Counted from the first letter of the stretch, positions 6,686 through 15,325 are shown. The stretch: DNA of 29,613 bases from Intestinibacillus sp964580155 (GCA_964580155.1 CAZOJP010000027.1:1-29613); one strand, 5' to 3'. Numbers and translations are program-made. The notes: a model not told the origin generated them from the sequence alone.

Positions 6686-9543
6686 ATGCAAGATCACATT
6701 TTAGTAAAAGGCGCAAGAGAGCACAACCTGAAAAATATTGACCTCAAGATTCCGCGCGACAAGCTGGTCGTCATGACCGGGCTGTCCGGCTCGGGCAAGT
6801 CCTCGCTCGCGTTTGACACGATTTATGCCGAGGGGCAGCGCCGCTATGTGGAGTCGCTGTCCAGCTATGCCAGACAGTTTTTGGGGCAGATGGACAAGCC
6901 CGATGTCGACTACATCGACGGACTGTCGCCCGCTATTTCCATCGACCAGAAAACCACCTCCAAAAACCCGCGCTCGACCGTGGGCACGGTGACCGAGGTC
7001 TATGATTATCTACGCCTGCTTTGGGCGCGCATCGGCATTCCGCACTGCCCCAAATGCGGCAAGGAAATTCATCAGCAGACCATCGATCAGATTATCGATC
7101 AGCTGATGGCGTTGCCCGAGGGGACAAGGCTGCAGGTGCTTGCGCCGGTCGTGCGGCAGCGCAAGGGCGAGCACGTCAAAATCCTGGAGGAAGCGCGGCG
7201 CGCGGGCTATGTGCGCGTGCGCATCGACGGCAGCGTGTATGATTTATCCGAGGAAATCAAGCTCGAAAAGAACAAAAAGCATGCCATCGAGATCGTGGTC
7301 GACCGCATCGTGCTCAAGCCCGAGGTGCGCGCGCGCCTGACCGATTCGGTCGAGTCCGCCTCCGCGCTGACCGGCGGACTGGTGCTCGCGGATATCATCG
7401 GCGGGGAAGAGCTGACCTTTTCGCAGAACTACGCGTGCGAGGACTGCGGCATCTCCATTGAGGAGCTGACGCCCCGCATGTTTTCCTTCAACAATCCCTA
7501 CGGCGCCTGCCCGACCTGTACGGGGCTGGGCATCCAGATGAAAATTGACCCTGACCGCATCCTGCCAAACCGCAAGCTGTCCATCAAGGACGGCGCGATT
7601 CAGGCAAGCGGCTGGGGAAACGCCGATCACGGCTCGATTTCGCGCATGTATTTTGAGGCGCTCGGCAAGAAATACGGCTTCACGATGGAAACCCCGATCG
7701 CGGAATTTTCGCCCGAAGCGCTCGATGCGCTGCTCTACGGCACGGGGAAGGAGCCGCTCGAGCTCAAGGTGCAGCGGTTTGCCGGCGGCATGATGCAGCA
7801 GCCGTTCGAGGGCATCATCACGAACCTCGAGCGCCGCTATAAGGAGACGGCGAGCGACTATATGCGCGCGGAAATCGAGGAGTGCATGAGCGAAATTCCG
7901 TGCCCGACCTGCCACGGACGCAGGCTCAAAAAGGAGATTCTCGCGGTCACAATCGGCGGACTGAACATTGCGGAATTTTGCGAAAAATCCGTGGTCAAGG
8001 CGCTGGAGTTCGCCGATTCCCTTGAGCTGACCGAGCGCGAACGCTTCATCGCAAAGAGCATCCTCAAGGAAATCCGCGCGCGGCTGGGCTTTTTGCGCGC
8101 AGTCGGGCTGGAATATCTGACACTGTCGCGCGCATCGGGCACGCTGTCCGGCGGCGAAAGCCAGCGCATCCGGCTCGCGACGCAAATCGGCTCCTCGCTC
8201 ATGGGTGTGCTGTACATCCTCGACGAGCCGTCGATCGGGCTGCACCAGCGCGACAACGACAAGCTGCTCGCGACGCTCAAGCATCTGCGCGATCTGGGGA
8301 ATACGCTCATCGTCGTCGAGCACGACGAGGACACGATGTATGCGGCGGATTATATCGTCGACATCGGCCCGGGCGCAGGCATCGCGGGCGGCAATGTCAT
8401 GTACGCGGGCGATGTGGACGGTCTGCTGCAATGCGCGGATTCGGTCACGGGGCAATACCTGAGCGGCAAAAAGTCCATCCCCGTGCCGGAAATCCGGCGT
8501 CTGGGCAGCGGAAAGCAGCTCGTTGTGCGCGGTGCATCGGTCAACAACCTCAAGCACACCGATTTTACAGTTCCGCTCGGCACGCTGACCTGCGTCACGG
8601 CCTGTCCGGCTCGGGCAAGTCGTCCTTTGTCAACGAGATTTTATACAAGCGGCTTGCCGCCGACCTCAACGGCGCAAAAACACGCGCGGGCGCGCACGAG
8701 AGCATGGAAGGCATCGAGTATCTCGACAAAATCATCGCGATCGACCAGTCTCCGATCGGGCGCACGCCGCGCTCAAATCCCGCAACCTACACCGGCGTAT
8801 TCAACGACATCCGCGAGCTGTTTGCCACAACGCAGGACGCTAAAATGCGCGGCTACGGCCCGGGACGGTTTTCGTTCAACGTCAAGGGCGGACGCTGCGA
8901 GGCATGCACGGGCGACGGACTCCTCAAAATTGAGATGCACTTTCTGCCGGATATTTATGTGCCGTGCGAGGTGTGCAAGGGCCGCCGCTACAACAAAGAA
9001 ACGCTCGAAGTGCGCTATAAGGGCAAAAACATCTACGAAGTGCTCGATATGACGATTGATGAAGCGGTGCGCTTTTTTGAAAATGTGCCCAAGATTGCGC
9101 GGCGGCTGCAAACGCTGCAGGACGTCGGGTTGGGCTACGCAAAGCTCGGACAATCCTCGACCACGCTGTCGGGCGGCGAAGCGCAGCGCATCAAGCTCGC
9201 GGCGGAGCTGTCCAAGCGCGCCACCGGCAGGACGATCTACATTCTCGACGAGCCGACGACCGGCCTGCACGTCGCGGATGTGCACCGTCTGGTCGAGGTA
9301 CTGCAAAAGCTGGTTGACACCGGCAATACGGTCGTCGTCATCGAGCACAACCTCGATGTCATCAAGACCGCAGATCACATCATCGATCTCGGACCCGAAG
9401 GAGGAGACGGCGGCGGTGAGGTTGTCTGCTGCGGCACACCGGAGGACGTCGCGCAGTGCGCACGCTCCTACACCGGACACTACCTCGCCAAATATCTGGA
9501 AAAGCCGCAGACAGCGGCGTCCGGCGAAAGCTGCGCGCTCTGA
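6686..9543 (+). pseudogene. uvrA: Excinuclease ABC subunit A, frameshifted at the second Walker A
   Basis: UvrA is the ABC-type dimer that finds DNA damage and loads UvrB. The N-terminal frame (6686-9052) is normal for 638 residues: Walker A GLSGSGKSS (residues 32-40), a CPKCG zinc module, the CEDCG...CPTCTG zinc pair, the LSGGESQRIRLA signature and ILDEPSIGLHQRD. At about 8598-8600 one base is missing, so CVTG turns into CVTA and about 150 meaningless residues follow to a stop at 9052. The correct C-terminal half (GLSGSGKSSFVNEIL, CEAC...CEVC zinc module, LSGGEAQRIKLA, ILDEPTTGLH) continues in another frame from 8602 to 9543. Joined, the two would make about 950 residues, normal for UvrA. 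No other damage is visible, so a sequencing or assembly error is likely; a real recent mutation is the alternative. The ribosome site is AAGGAGA. Confidence 0.93.
8597..8602 (+). other. Single-base deletion site in uvrA
   Basis: The sequence reads ACG GCC TG where the conserved Thr-Gly-Leu of the second P-loop needs one more base (for example ACG GGC CTG). The first P-loop of the same gene reads ACC GGG CTG at 6776-6784 and keeps frame. Confidence 0.9.
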
Positions 9544-9596
9544 TTGCGCCGCGCTTTGGCGGCACAGCGAATAGAACGGCGAAAAAGCGCAGAAAC

Positions 9597-9625
9597 TTGA
9601 CAGCACACCTCAAACGTGGTAAGAT
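9597..9625 (+). promoter_or_regulatory. Sigma-A-type promoter of the thiamin salvage operon
   Basis: A perfect TTGACA (9597-9602) is followed after exactly 17 bases by TAAGAT (9620-9625). Predicted transcription begins about 9632, which is where the riboswitch P1 stem starts. Confidence 0.8.
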
Positions 9626-9629
9626 AAGC

Positions 9630-9740
9630 TTTGCAAGGGAGTCCCGACACGGGGGCTGAGAGGAGGGGCGCATCCCCTCGACCTTTGGGGCAGCAATGCT
9701 CCGCACCTGATTTGGATCATGCCAACGTAGGGAAGCGACG
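9630..9740 (+). ncRNA. TPP riboswitch (THI element) aptamer
   Basis: The conserved TPP aptamer parts are present in order: the GGGAGTCCC strand, CTGAGAGGAGGGG (9655-9667), the CACCTGATTTGGATCATGCC core (9704-9723) that binds the pyrimidine ring, and CGTAGGGAAGC at the 3' end. P1 can form from 9631-9634 with 9735-9738. In this family, bound thiamin pyrophosphate shuts down the genes downstream. It leads the thiD-thiW-thiM-tenA-thiZXY run. Confidence 0.96.
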
Positions 9741-9791
9741 AGGGAAACACCGCTTTTCGGCGCACTAACACGCGCGGAAAGACGAGATACC

Positions 9792-9824
9792 AAGGGAACA
9801 TTCCGTACGGGATGTTCCCTTTTT
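9792..9824 (+). terminator. Riboswitch-controlled intrinsic terminator
   Basis: An 11-bp stem (9794-9804 with 9809-9819, GTAC loop) is followed by a T run (9820-9824), ending transcription before thiD. The 3' arm TTCCCT (9815-9820) could instead pair with AGGGAA in the aptamer's 3' end (9729-9734) or at 9741-9746. This would be an antiterminator when TPP is absent; the switch is inferred from complementarity. A further hairpin (9753-9763 with 9772-9781) lies between aptamer and terminator. Confidence 0.88.
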
Positions 9825-9855
9825 CGTTGCCTGAAGGGCACAAAGGAGGACGTCA

Positions 9856-10647
9856 ATGAAGAAAGTACTCACCATCGCGGGATCGGACTGCTCGGGCGGA
9901 GCAGGTGTGCAGGCCGATCTCAAAACCATGTCCGCGCACGGCGTGTTCGGTATGAGCGTCATCGTGTCTGTTGTCGCGGAGAACACCGCGCGTGTCATCG
10001 ACATCGCCGACATCAGCCCCCACATGATCGCGCAGCAGATCGACGCGGTGTTTGAGGACATTGTGCCGGATGCGGTCAAAATCGGCATGCTGTCCTCGCC
10101 TGCGTGCATGCGCGCGGTCGCGGACAAGCTCGCGCAGTATCGCCCTGCGAACATCGTCATTGACCCGGTGATGTTCGCGAAAAACGGCGATCCGCTCATG
10201 GATCCGGCCTCGGTCAGCGCGCTCATCGAGCATGTGCTGCCGTTTGCCGATGTGCTTACACCCAACCTGCACGAAGCCGAATGCCTGACGGGCATCCGCA
10301 TCGCCACGGTCGAGGATATGGAGCGCGCGGCGCACGAAATCCTGCGGCTGGGCTGCAAAAGCGTGCTCGTAAAGGGCGGCGCGGGCATCCCGAATGCGGT
10401 TGATGTGTTTTGCGACGGCACGACCGTACAGCGGCTGGAAACCCATCAAATACAGACCAAAAACACACATGGCACGGGCTGCACCCTGTCGAGCGCAATC
10501 GCATGCAACATGGCGCTCGGCTATCCGGTTGCGGAGTCGGTCGCGCGTGCCAAGGACTATGTGACCGACGCGATCGAGCACGCGCTGCCGATCGGCCGCG
10601 GCAATGGTCCGCTCAATCATTTTTGCAGGTTATTCAGGGAGGAATAA
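9856..10647 (+). CDS. thiD: Hydroxymethylpyrimidine/phosphomethylpyrimidine kinase ThiD
   Basis: ThiD phosphorylates HMP to HMP-P and then to HMP-PP, the pyrimidine half of thiamin, in the cytoplasm. The 263-residue protein is a ribokinase-fold enzyme of normal length. It begins with VLTIAGSDCSGGAGVQADLKT, the canonical substrate loop; it has VIDPVMFAKNGDPL in the middle, and the catalytic anion-hole motif THGTGCTLSSAIA near residue 205. A strong AAAGGAGG ribosome site lies just upstream. It is the first gene after the TPP riboswitch and is followed two bases later by thiW, so it belongs to the TPP-repressed operon. Function is secure from motifs and context. Confidence 0.97.
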   Translation: MKKVLTIAGSDCSGGAGVQADLKTMSAHGVFGMSVIVSVVAENTARVIDIADISPHMIAQQIDAVFEDIVPDAVKIGMLSSPACMRAVADKLAQYRPANIVIDPVMFAKNGDPLMDPASVSALIEHVLPFADVLTPNLHEAECLTGIRIATVEDMERAAHEILRLGCKSVLVKGGAGIPNAVDVFCDGTTVQRLETHQIQTKNTHGTGCTLSSAIACNMALGYPVAESVARAKDYVTDAIEHALPIGRGNGPLNHFCRLFREE

Positions 10648-10649
10648 AC

Positions 10650-11156
10650 ATGAAATCAAAATCCACACACCGTTTGGCGCTTGCGGGCATTCTCATTGCG
10701 GTCGGCGTGGTCGGCGGCACCTTTTCCATTCCGGTCGGTGCAGCCAAGTGCGCACCGGTGCAGCATCTCATCAACGTGCTCTCGGGCGTGCTGCTCGGGC
10801 CGTGGTACGCGGTCGGCATGGCATTTGTCACCTCGCTGCTGCGCAACCTGATGGGCACCGGCACGCTGCTTGCGTTCCCCGGCTCGATGATCGGCGCGCT
10901 GTGCTGCGGACTTGTTTATCGCGCAGGCGGCAAGCTCTATCTCGCCTATCTCGGTGAGGTCCTCGGAACCGGCCTGCTCGGCGCACTCGCGGCATGGCCC
11001 GTCGCGACCCTCCTGCTTGGCAGGACCGCGGCGGTCTTTGCGTTTGTGCTGCCGTTTTTGCTGTCAACCGCGGTCGGCGCGGCGATCGCCGTGCTTGTGA
11101 TGTCCGCCCTGGGGCGCACGCGTGTGCTCGGCAGGCTGAAAGAATCGCTGCAATGA
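10650..11156 (+). CDS. thiW: ThiW, energy-coupling-factor S component for thiazole precursor
   Basis: This 168-residue membrane protein has about five to six hydrophobic spans and fits ThiW, the substrate-binding S component of an ECF vitamin transporter, thought to bring in the thiazole moiety of thiamin. The family-like stretch PVGAAKCAPVQHLINVLSGV near residue 30 and the RNLMGTGTLLAFPGS loop are visible. ThiW works with a shared ECF module (EcfA1, EcfA2, EcfT), which is not in this window. The frame is open far upstream, but ATG 10650 is chosen for its AGGGAGGA site and for spacing after thiD. Its stop overlaps the thiM start by four bases, matching thiazole import directly followed by thiazole phosphorylation. 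Confidence 0.93.
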   Translation: MKSKSTHRLALAGILIAVGVVGGTFSIPVGAAKCAPVQHLINVLSGVLLGPWYAVGMAFVTSLLRNLMGTGTLLAFPGSMIGALCCGLVYRAGGKLYLAYLGEVLGTGLLGALAAWPVATLLLGRTAAVFAFVLPFLLSTAVGAAIAVLVMSALGRTRVLGRLKESLQ

Positions 11157-11974
11157 GGCCGGGCGCATTTTGGGAGCGCACATGCGCCGCGCGGCCGATC
11201 GTGCACGCCATCACAAACGTCGTGACCGTAAATGACTGCGCCAACATCATCCATGCCGCGGGGGGCGCGCCGACAATGGCGCAGGACCTCCGCGAGATGG
11301 AGGAAATCACCGCGCTGAGTGACGCGCTCGTGCTCAATCTGGGGGCGCTTGCCGCGCAGGAATCCATGTTGTGCGCGGGAAAATGCGCGGCCACGCTCGG
11401 CCACCCCGTCGTATTCGATCCGGTGGCGGCAGGGGCCTCCGCGCTGCGCGGAGAAATCAGCCGTCTGCTGCTGCGCGAGATCCCGATCACGGTGGTGCGC
11501 GGCAACGCTTCGGAGGTGCGCGCGCTGGCGCTGGGCAGCGAAACCACCCGCGGCGTGGAGGCAAACGAAATCGACCGCGTGACCGAGGACACGCTCGAGG
11601 CGGCGCTTGATATGGTGCGCACATTTGCGCGCACAAGCGGCGCGGTGATTGCGCTGACCGGAGAAATCGACCTTGTTTCGGACGGCACGCGCGCGGCGGT
11701 CGTGCGCGGCGGCAGCGCGATGATGGGACGCATCACGGGCGCAGGCTGCATGCTGACCGCACTCATCGCGACGGTCTGCGGCGCGTCCAAGGACGATCCG
11801 TTCGGCGCGACGGTCGCCGCGGTCGCCGCGATGAATACGGCAGCGCAGCTGGCTTTTGAGAAGGTTTGCGAAATGCAGGAGGGCACCGCCACATTTCGCA
11901 ATCGGCTCATTGACGAAGTCAGCCGGCTGACTGAAGCGCAGCTCGACGCGCACGCGCGCATCGAGCTGCGCTGA
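11153..11974 (+). CDS. thiM: Hydroxyethylthiazole kinase ThiM
   Basis: ThiM phosphorylates the salvaged thiazole alcohol HET to HET-P with ATP. The 273-residue protein carries the family marks PIVHAITNVVTVNDCAN at the start, GGAPTMAQD, the VVFDPVAAGAS strand, GNASEVRAL, and the P-loop-like GAGCMLTALIA with Cys199, the position of the well-known Cys198 of the Bacillus enzyme. It starts in an ATGA overlap with thiW, so the import and kinase steps are coupled. An 84-base gap with two GC-rich hairpins separates it from tenA. The length is normal, and the call is secure. Confidence 0.97.
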   Translation: MRPGAFWERTCAARPIVHAITNVVTVNDCANIIHAAGGAPTMAQDLREMEEITALSDALVLNLGALAAQESMLCAGKCAATLGHPVVFDPVAAGASALRGEISRLLLREIPITVVRGNASEVRALALGSETTRGVEANEIDRVTEDTLEAALDMVRTFARTSGAVIALTGEIDLVSDGTRAAVVRGGSAMMGRITGAGCMLTALIATVCGASKDDPFGATVAAVAAMNTAAQLAFEKVCEMQEGTATFRNRLIDEVSRLTEAQLDAHARIELR

Positions 11975-11975
11975 G

Positions 11976-12030
11976 GCGGCGCGGCCGCCGCACAACACCA
12001 CAACCAAGCTGCCGGCGGCATGCCGTCGGC
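11976..12030 (+). other. Two GC-rich hairpins in the thiM-tenA gap
   Basis: A 5-bp GC stem (11976-11980 with 11987-11991) and an 8-bp stem (12011-12018 with 12023-12030, CATG loop) lie between thiM and tenA. Neither is followed by a T run, so they are not ordinary terminators. They might protect or separate parts of the operon mRNA; this is inference. Confidence 0.4.
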
Positions 12031-12058
12031 GCATACACCGTAGAAGGAGGGTACCACT

Positions 12059-12730
12059 TTGTCTACTGTCACCACAACCACGCGCCTGCTGCGCGCCGCA
12101 CGCCCGATCTGGGAGGGCTATCACAGCCATCCGTTTGTGTGCGGAATTGCCGACGGTAGCCTTGCAACGGAAAAGTTCCGTTTTTACCTGTTACAGGACT
12201 ATCTGTATCTATTCGACTATGCCCGCGTGTTCGCGATGGGCGTGGTAAAAGCGCGCGATCCCGATACCATACGCGCCTTTGCGCGCTATGTGCACGCGAT
12301 TTTGGACGGCGAAATGGACATCCACCGCTCCTACATGGAGCGAATGGGCATTTCCCGGGAAAGCGCTGAGCATGCGCAGGCATCGCTCGACAATCTGTCC
12401 TACACGGCCTATATGCGCGCTGTTGCGCACGAGGAAGGGCCGGCGGAGATCGCCGCCGCGATTTTGTCATGCGCGCTCAGCTACGAGCAGATTGCCGCGC
12501 GCATCGCGCAGGAGCACCCTACCGCCGCGCAGCATCCGTTCTACGGCGAGTGGGTGGGCGGCTACACAAGCGCGCAGTATACGGACGAAAACCGCGCGCT
12601 GAGCGCGCTCGTCGATCGGCTGACCGCGGACTATTCCGAAGCGCAGCTCACCCGGCTGGAGGAGATTTTCGTGAACTGCTCGCGCTACGAAGCGGCGTTC
12701 TGGGATATGGCATGGGAGATGCGAATGTGA
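12059..12730 (+). CDS. tenA: Aminopyrimidine aminohydrolase / thiaminase II TenA
   Basis: TenA hydrolyses aminomethyl-pyrimidine, a breakdown product of thiamin, to HMP and can also cleave thiamin. The 223-residue all-helical protein has the family landmarks: PIWEGYHSHPFV, the QDYLYLFDYARVF helix with D47 and Y50, Cys138 in ILSCALSYEQ at the catalytic cysteine position, and the C-terminal YEAAFWDMAWE with the catalytic Glu. The start is TTG (12059), supported by a strong AAGGAGGG site eight bases upstream. Its stop overlaps the GTG start of the ABC ATPase gene. With ThiXYZ it would form a pyrimidine salvage route feeding ThiD. Confidence 0.95.
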   Translation: MSTVTTTTRLLRAARPIWEGYHSHPFVCGIADGSLATEKFRFYLLQDYLYLFDYARVFAMGVVKARDPDTIRAFARYVHAILDGEMDIHRSYMERMGISRESAEHAQASLDNLSYTAYMRAVAHEEGPAEIAAAILSCALSYEQIAARIAQEHPTAAQHPFYGEWVGGYTSAQYTDENRALSALVDRLTADYSEAQLTRLEEIFVNCSRYEAAFWDMAWEMRM

Positions 12731-13488
12731 GCATGCTCCGCTTGGAAAACGTGCGATTTTGCTATCCGGGGGACGCGCATGCCACGATTGACGGGCTTTC
12801 CTTCTCGGTGGAGCGCGGGGAGTTCGTTTCGCTGATCGGCGCTTCCGGCTGCGGTAAATCCACGATTTTTCGCCTGATTAACGGGCTTCTTGCGCCGGAA
12901 AGCGGGCAAATTATGCTGGGCGGTGCGTCCGTCGCGGGCAGGCGCGGCTATTGCGGCTATATGCCGCAGCGCGATCTGCTGTTTCCGTGGCGTACGGTGG
13001 GCGATAATCTGCGCCTGCCGATGGAGCTGCGCGGCGGCATGAGCCGTGCGGAGATGAACCGTCGCGTGGAAGCGACCCTGGCGCACGTCGGACTCGCGGG
13101 CTGGGGGGACAAGCGCCCCGCAGAGCTGTCGGGCGGCATGCGGCAGCGCGCCGCATTTGCACGCACGCTGCTGACCGATTCCGAGCTGCTGCTGCTTGAC
13201 GAGCCGTTTTCCGCGCTTGATTTTTTGACGCGCATCGCCATGCAGGAATGGCTGCTCGGACAGTGGGAGAGCGACCGCAAGACCGTGCTCTTTATCACGC
13301 ACGATGTCGAGGAGGCGCTGCTGCTCTCGCGCCGCGTGCTCATCGCGCATCAGTGGCCCATCCGGCAGCTCACCTCCATCGAGGTGCCGGCGGAATATCC
13401 GCGCACGCGCGCGTGTCTGGCAAAGCCGGAGATGGTCGCGCTGCGCGAGCGCATGATCGAGATGCTGCGGCAGGAGGCAAACACATGA
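12727..13488 (+). CDS. thiZ: ABC transporter ATPase, ThiZ-like (pyrimidine precursor uptake)
   Basis: This 253-residue ATPase drives the ABC importer encoded by this gene and the next two. Walker A is GASGCGKST (residues 38-46), the Q-loop region is YMPQRDLLFPWRTV, the signature is LSGGMRQR, and Walker B is LLLLDEPFSALD followed by the FITHDVEEALLL switch. It is in the nitrate/sulfonate/taurine (SsuB/ThiZ) class. The GTG start (12727) overlaps the tenA stop and has GGGAG eight bases upstream; ATG 12733, two codons later, is a weaker alternative. The ThiZ name rests on context (TPP riboswitch, tenA, NMT1-type binding protein), because the ATPase alone does not reveal the substrate. Confidence 0.92.
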   Translation: MSMLRLENVRFCYPGDAHATIDGLSFSVERGEFVSLIGASGCGKSTIFRLINGLLAPESGQIMLGGASVAGRRGYCGYMPQRDLLFPWRTVGDNLRLPMELRGGMSRAEMNRRVEATLAHVGLAGWGDKRPAELSGGMRQRAAFARTLLTDSELLLLDEPFSALDFLTRIAMQEWLLGQWESDRKTVLFITHDVEEALLLSRRVLIAHQWPIRQLTSIEVPAEYPRTRACLAKPEMVALRERMIEMLRQEANT

Positions 13489-14240
13489 AGACACATTGCA
13501 AAAACCAGCTTCCCGCCCTGCTGCTTGTCGGGGCGCTGCTCTTTGGGTGGCAGGCGGCGGCAATGCGCGCGAACGCGGCGTATATCCTGCCCTCGCCGAC
13601 GCAAATTCTCGCGCGCATCTGGCAGCTGCGTGTGCCGCTGTTCACCGCGCACCTGCCCGCGACCATGCTGTGCACGGGCATCGGCCTTGCCATTTCGGTC
13701 GTGCTCGGCGTGCTGCTTGCGGTGCTGATGGATGCGAGCACGTGGGCGGAAAAGGCGCTGTATCCGGTCGTGATTGCGTCCCAGACCATTCCGACGACCG
13801 CGCTTGCACCGCTTTTTGTGCTCTGGTTCGGCTATTCGATCTGGAGCCGCGTGCTTGTCACGGTGCTCATCACCTTTTTTCCGATCACGATTTCGGTGTT
13901 TGACGGCTTCCGCTCGGTCAAGACCGACATGATCGACCTGCTGCGCACCTTCGGCGCGGGCCGGTGGCAGCTCTTTTGCAAGCTCAAGCTGCCTGCGGTG
14001 CTGCCGTATTTTTTTTCCGCAATCAAGATGGCGATTCCGATGTCAATCATCGGCGCCGCAATCGGAGAGTGGCTGGGTGCGCAGTCCGGCTTGGGCTATT
14101 TCAGCCGCCGCATGATGACGCAGCTGGACGGGCCGGGCGTTTTTGCGCCCATCGTGCTGCTCAGCGCGGTCGCAATGGTGCTCGTTGCGGCGGTTTCGCT
14201 GCTCGAGCGCAAGCTCATCACTTGGCGAAGTGATGTATAA
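13485..14240 (+). CDS. thiX: ABC transporter permease, ThiX-like
   Basis: This 251-residue integral membrane protein forms the channel of the ThiXYZ-type importer. It has an N-terminal span from about residue 10, about five further spans, and the permease coupling loop typical of BPD_transp_1 proteins (RTFGAGRWQLFCKLKLPAVLP), which docks on the ATPase. ATG 13485 overlaps the stop of the ATPase gene (ATGA), so the open frame further upstream is not used. The binding-protein gene follows after 21 bases. Substrate is inferred as a pyrimidine precursor of thiamin. Confidence 0.92.
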   Translation: MKTHCKNQLPALLLVGALLFGWQAAAMRANAAYILPSPTQILARIWQLRVPLFTAHLPATMLCTGIGLAISVVLGVLLAVLMDASTWAEKALYPVVIASQTIPTTALAPLFVLWFGYSIWSRVLVTVLITFFPITISVFDGFRSVKTDMIDLLRTFGAGRWQLFCKLKLPAVLPYFFSAIKMAIPMSIIGAAIGEWLGAQSGLGYFSRRMMTQLDGPGVFAPIVLLSAVAMVLVAAVSLLERKLITWRSDV

Positions 14241-14261
14241 TCTGCTAATAGGGGAAAACAC

Positions 14262-15269
14262 ATGAAACGAATTTTCGCAACACTCACACTCGCCGCGCTG
14301 CTGCTCACGGGCTGTGGTGCGACCGCGCCCAAGCCCAATGCGGCGGAGCCGAACGGCGCCGCGCTTCACGAAATCAATGTCGTGCTCGACTGGTATCCCA
14401 ACGCGCTGCACGCGTTCATTTATGACGCGATTGACAAGGGCTATTACGAGGCGGAGGGTCTCAAGGTCAACGTGCAGTTTCCGTCCAACGCGAACGACGC
14501 GATGAGCCTGGTCGCGGCAGGCAGGGCGCAAATCGGGCTGTACTACCAGCAGGATGTGATTCAGGCGCGCGCCAACCAGAACGTGCCGGTCAAGTCGATC
14601 GGCGCCGTGGTGCAGGCACCGCTCAATATCGTGCTGTCGCTCAAGGATCAAAACATCACGGAGCCCCGGGACTTGGTCGGCAAAACGGTCGGCTACGCGG
14701 GCACGGAGCTGTCGGAATCCATCGTCAAATCCATCATGGAGCATGCGGGCGCGGATTTTTCCACGGTCAACATGATCGACGTCGGATTTGACCTGATGAG
14801 CGCGATGACAACCGGCAACGTGGACGCGACAATCGGCTGTCTGGTCAATCACGAGGTGCCGCAGATGGAAAAAGAGGGCTTCGCGGTCGATTATTTTTCG
14901 CCCTCGGACTTTGGCGTGCCCAATTATTACGAGGGGATCTTCCTTGCAAATGACGATATGATTGCAAAGCAGCCCGAGGTGCTCGCGGCATTCCTGCGTG
15001 CTTCGGAGAAGGGCTTTGCCGATTTTAAAAACAATCCGGAGGAGACGCTGCAAATCCTGCTCGAAAATCAGGATCAGGCGAATTTCGCGCTCGATCCCGC
15101 GGTTGAAAAGCAGTCGACCGACACCCTGCTCCCGCTCATGGAGACCGGAGACGCAAAATTCCTCAGCCAGAGCGCGGACTGCTGGCAGGAAAACATCGAC
15201 TGGATGTATGCACAGGGTCTGATCACCCGCAAGCCGGCGGTCGACGAGGTCATGGCGATCCTCGCGTAA
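14262..15269 (+). CDS. thiY: ABC transporter substrate-binding lipoprotein, NMT1/THI5-like (ThiY)
   Basis: This 335-residue lipoprotein starts with a short signal peptide ending in the lipobox LLTGC (Cys about residue 18), so it should be anchored outside the membrane. The mature part opens with NVVLDWYPNALHAFIYDAID and KGYYEAEGLKV, the hallmark of the NMT1/THI5-like family that includes ThiY, which binds formyl-aminomethyl-pyrimidine for thiamin salvage. The Cys-rich motif of the fungal THI5 synthase is absent, which fits a binding protein and not an enzyme. AGGGGA precedes the start, and a strong terminator follows. Binding of an HMP precursor is inferred from family and operon. Confidence 0.93.
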   Translation: MKRIFATLTLAALLLTGCGATAPKPNAAEPNGAALHEINVVLDWYPNALHAFIYDAIDKGYYEAEGLKVNVQFPSNANDAMSLVAAGRAQIGLYYQQDVIQARANQNVPVKSIGAVVQAPLNIVLSLKDQNITEPRDLVGKTVGYAGTELSESIVKSIMEHAGADFSTVNMIDVGFDLMSAMTTGNVDATIGCLVNHEVPQMEKEGFAVDYFSPSDFGVPNYYEGIFLANDDMIAKQPEVLAAFLRASEKGFADFKNNPEETLQILLENQDQANFALDPAVEKQSTDTLLPLMETGDAKFLSQSADCWQENIDWMYAQGLITRKPAVDEVMAILA

Positions 15270-15280
15270 GCACAGGAGGG

Positions 15281-15325
15281 AAAAACGCACCGTATGCGCT
15301 TTTTACGCGTATACGGTGCGTTTTT
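15281..15325 (+). terminator. Intrinsic terminator of the thiamin salvage operon
   Basis: A 15-bp stem (15281-15295 with 15311-15325), extended by GCG/CGC with a two-base bulge, ends in a TTTTT run. It lies 12 bases after the thiY stop. Confidence 0.9.

Noticed and set aside
8591..8612. Programmed ribosomal frameshift in uvrA
   Set aside because: There is no slippery heptamer, no stimulating structure that I can see, and uvrA is not known to use frameshifting. A missing base is simpler.
14236..14241. TATAAT just before thiY as an internal promoter
   Set aside because: It comes from the thiX stop codon context and has no -35-like sequence at 16-18 bases; the ribosome site of thiY is enough to explain its expression.
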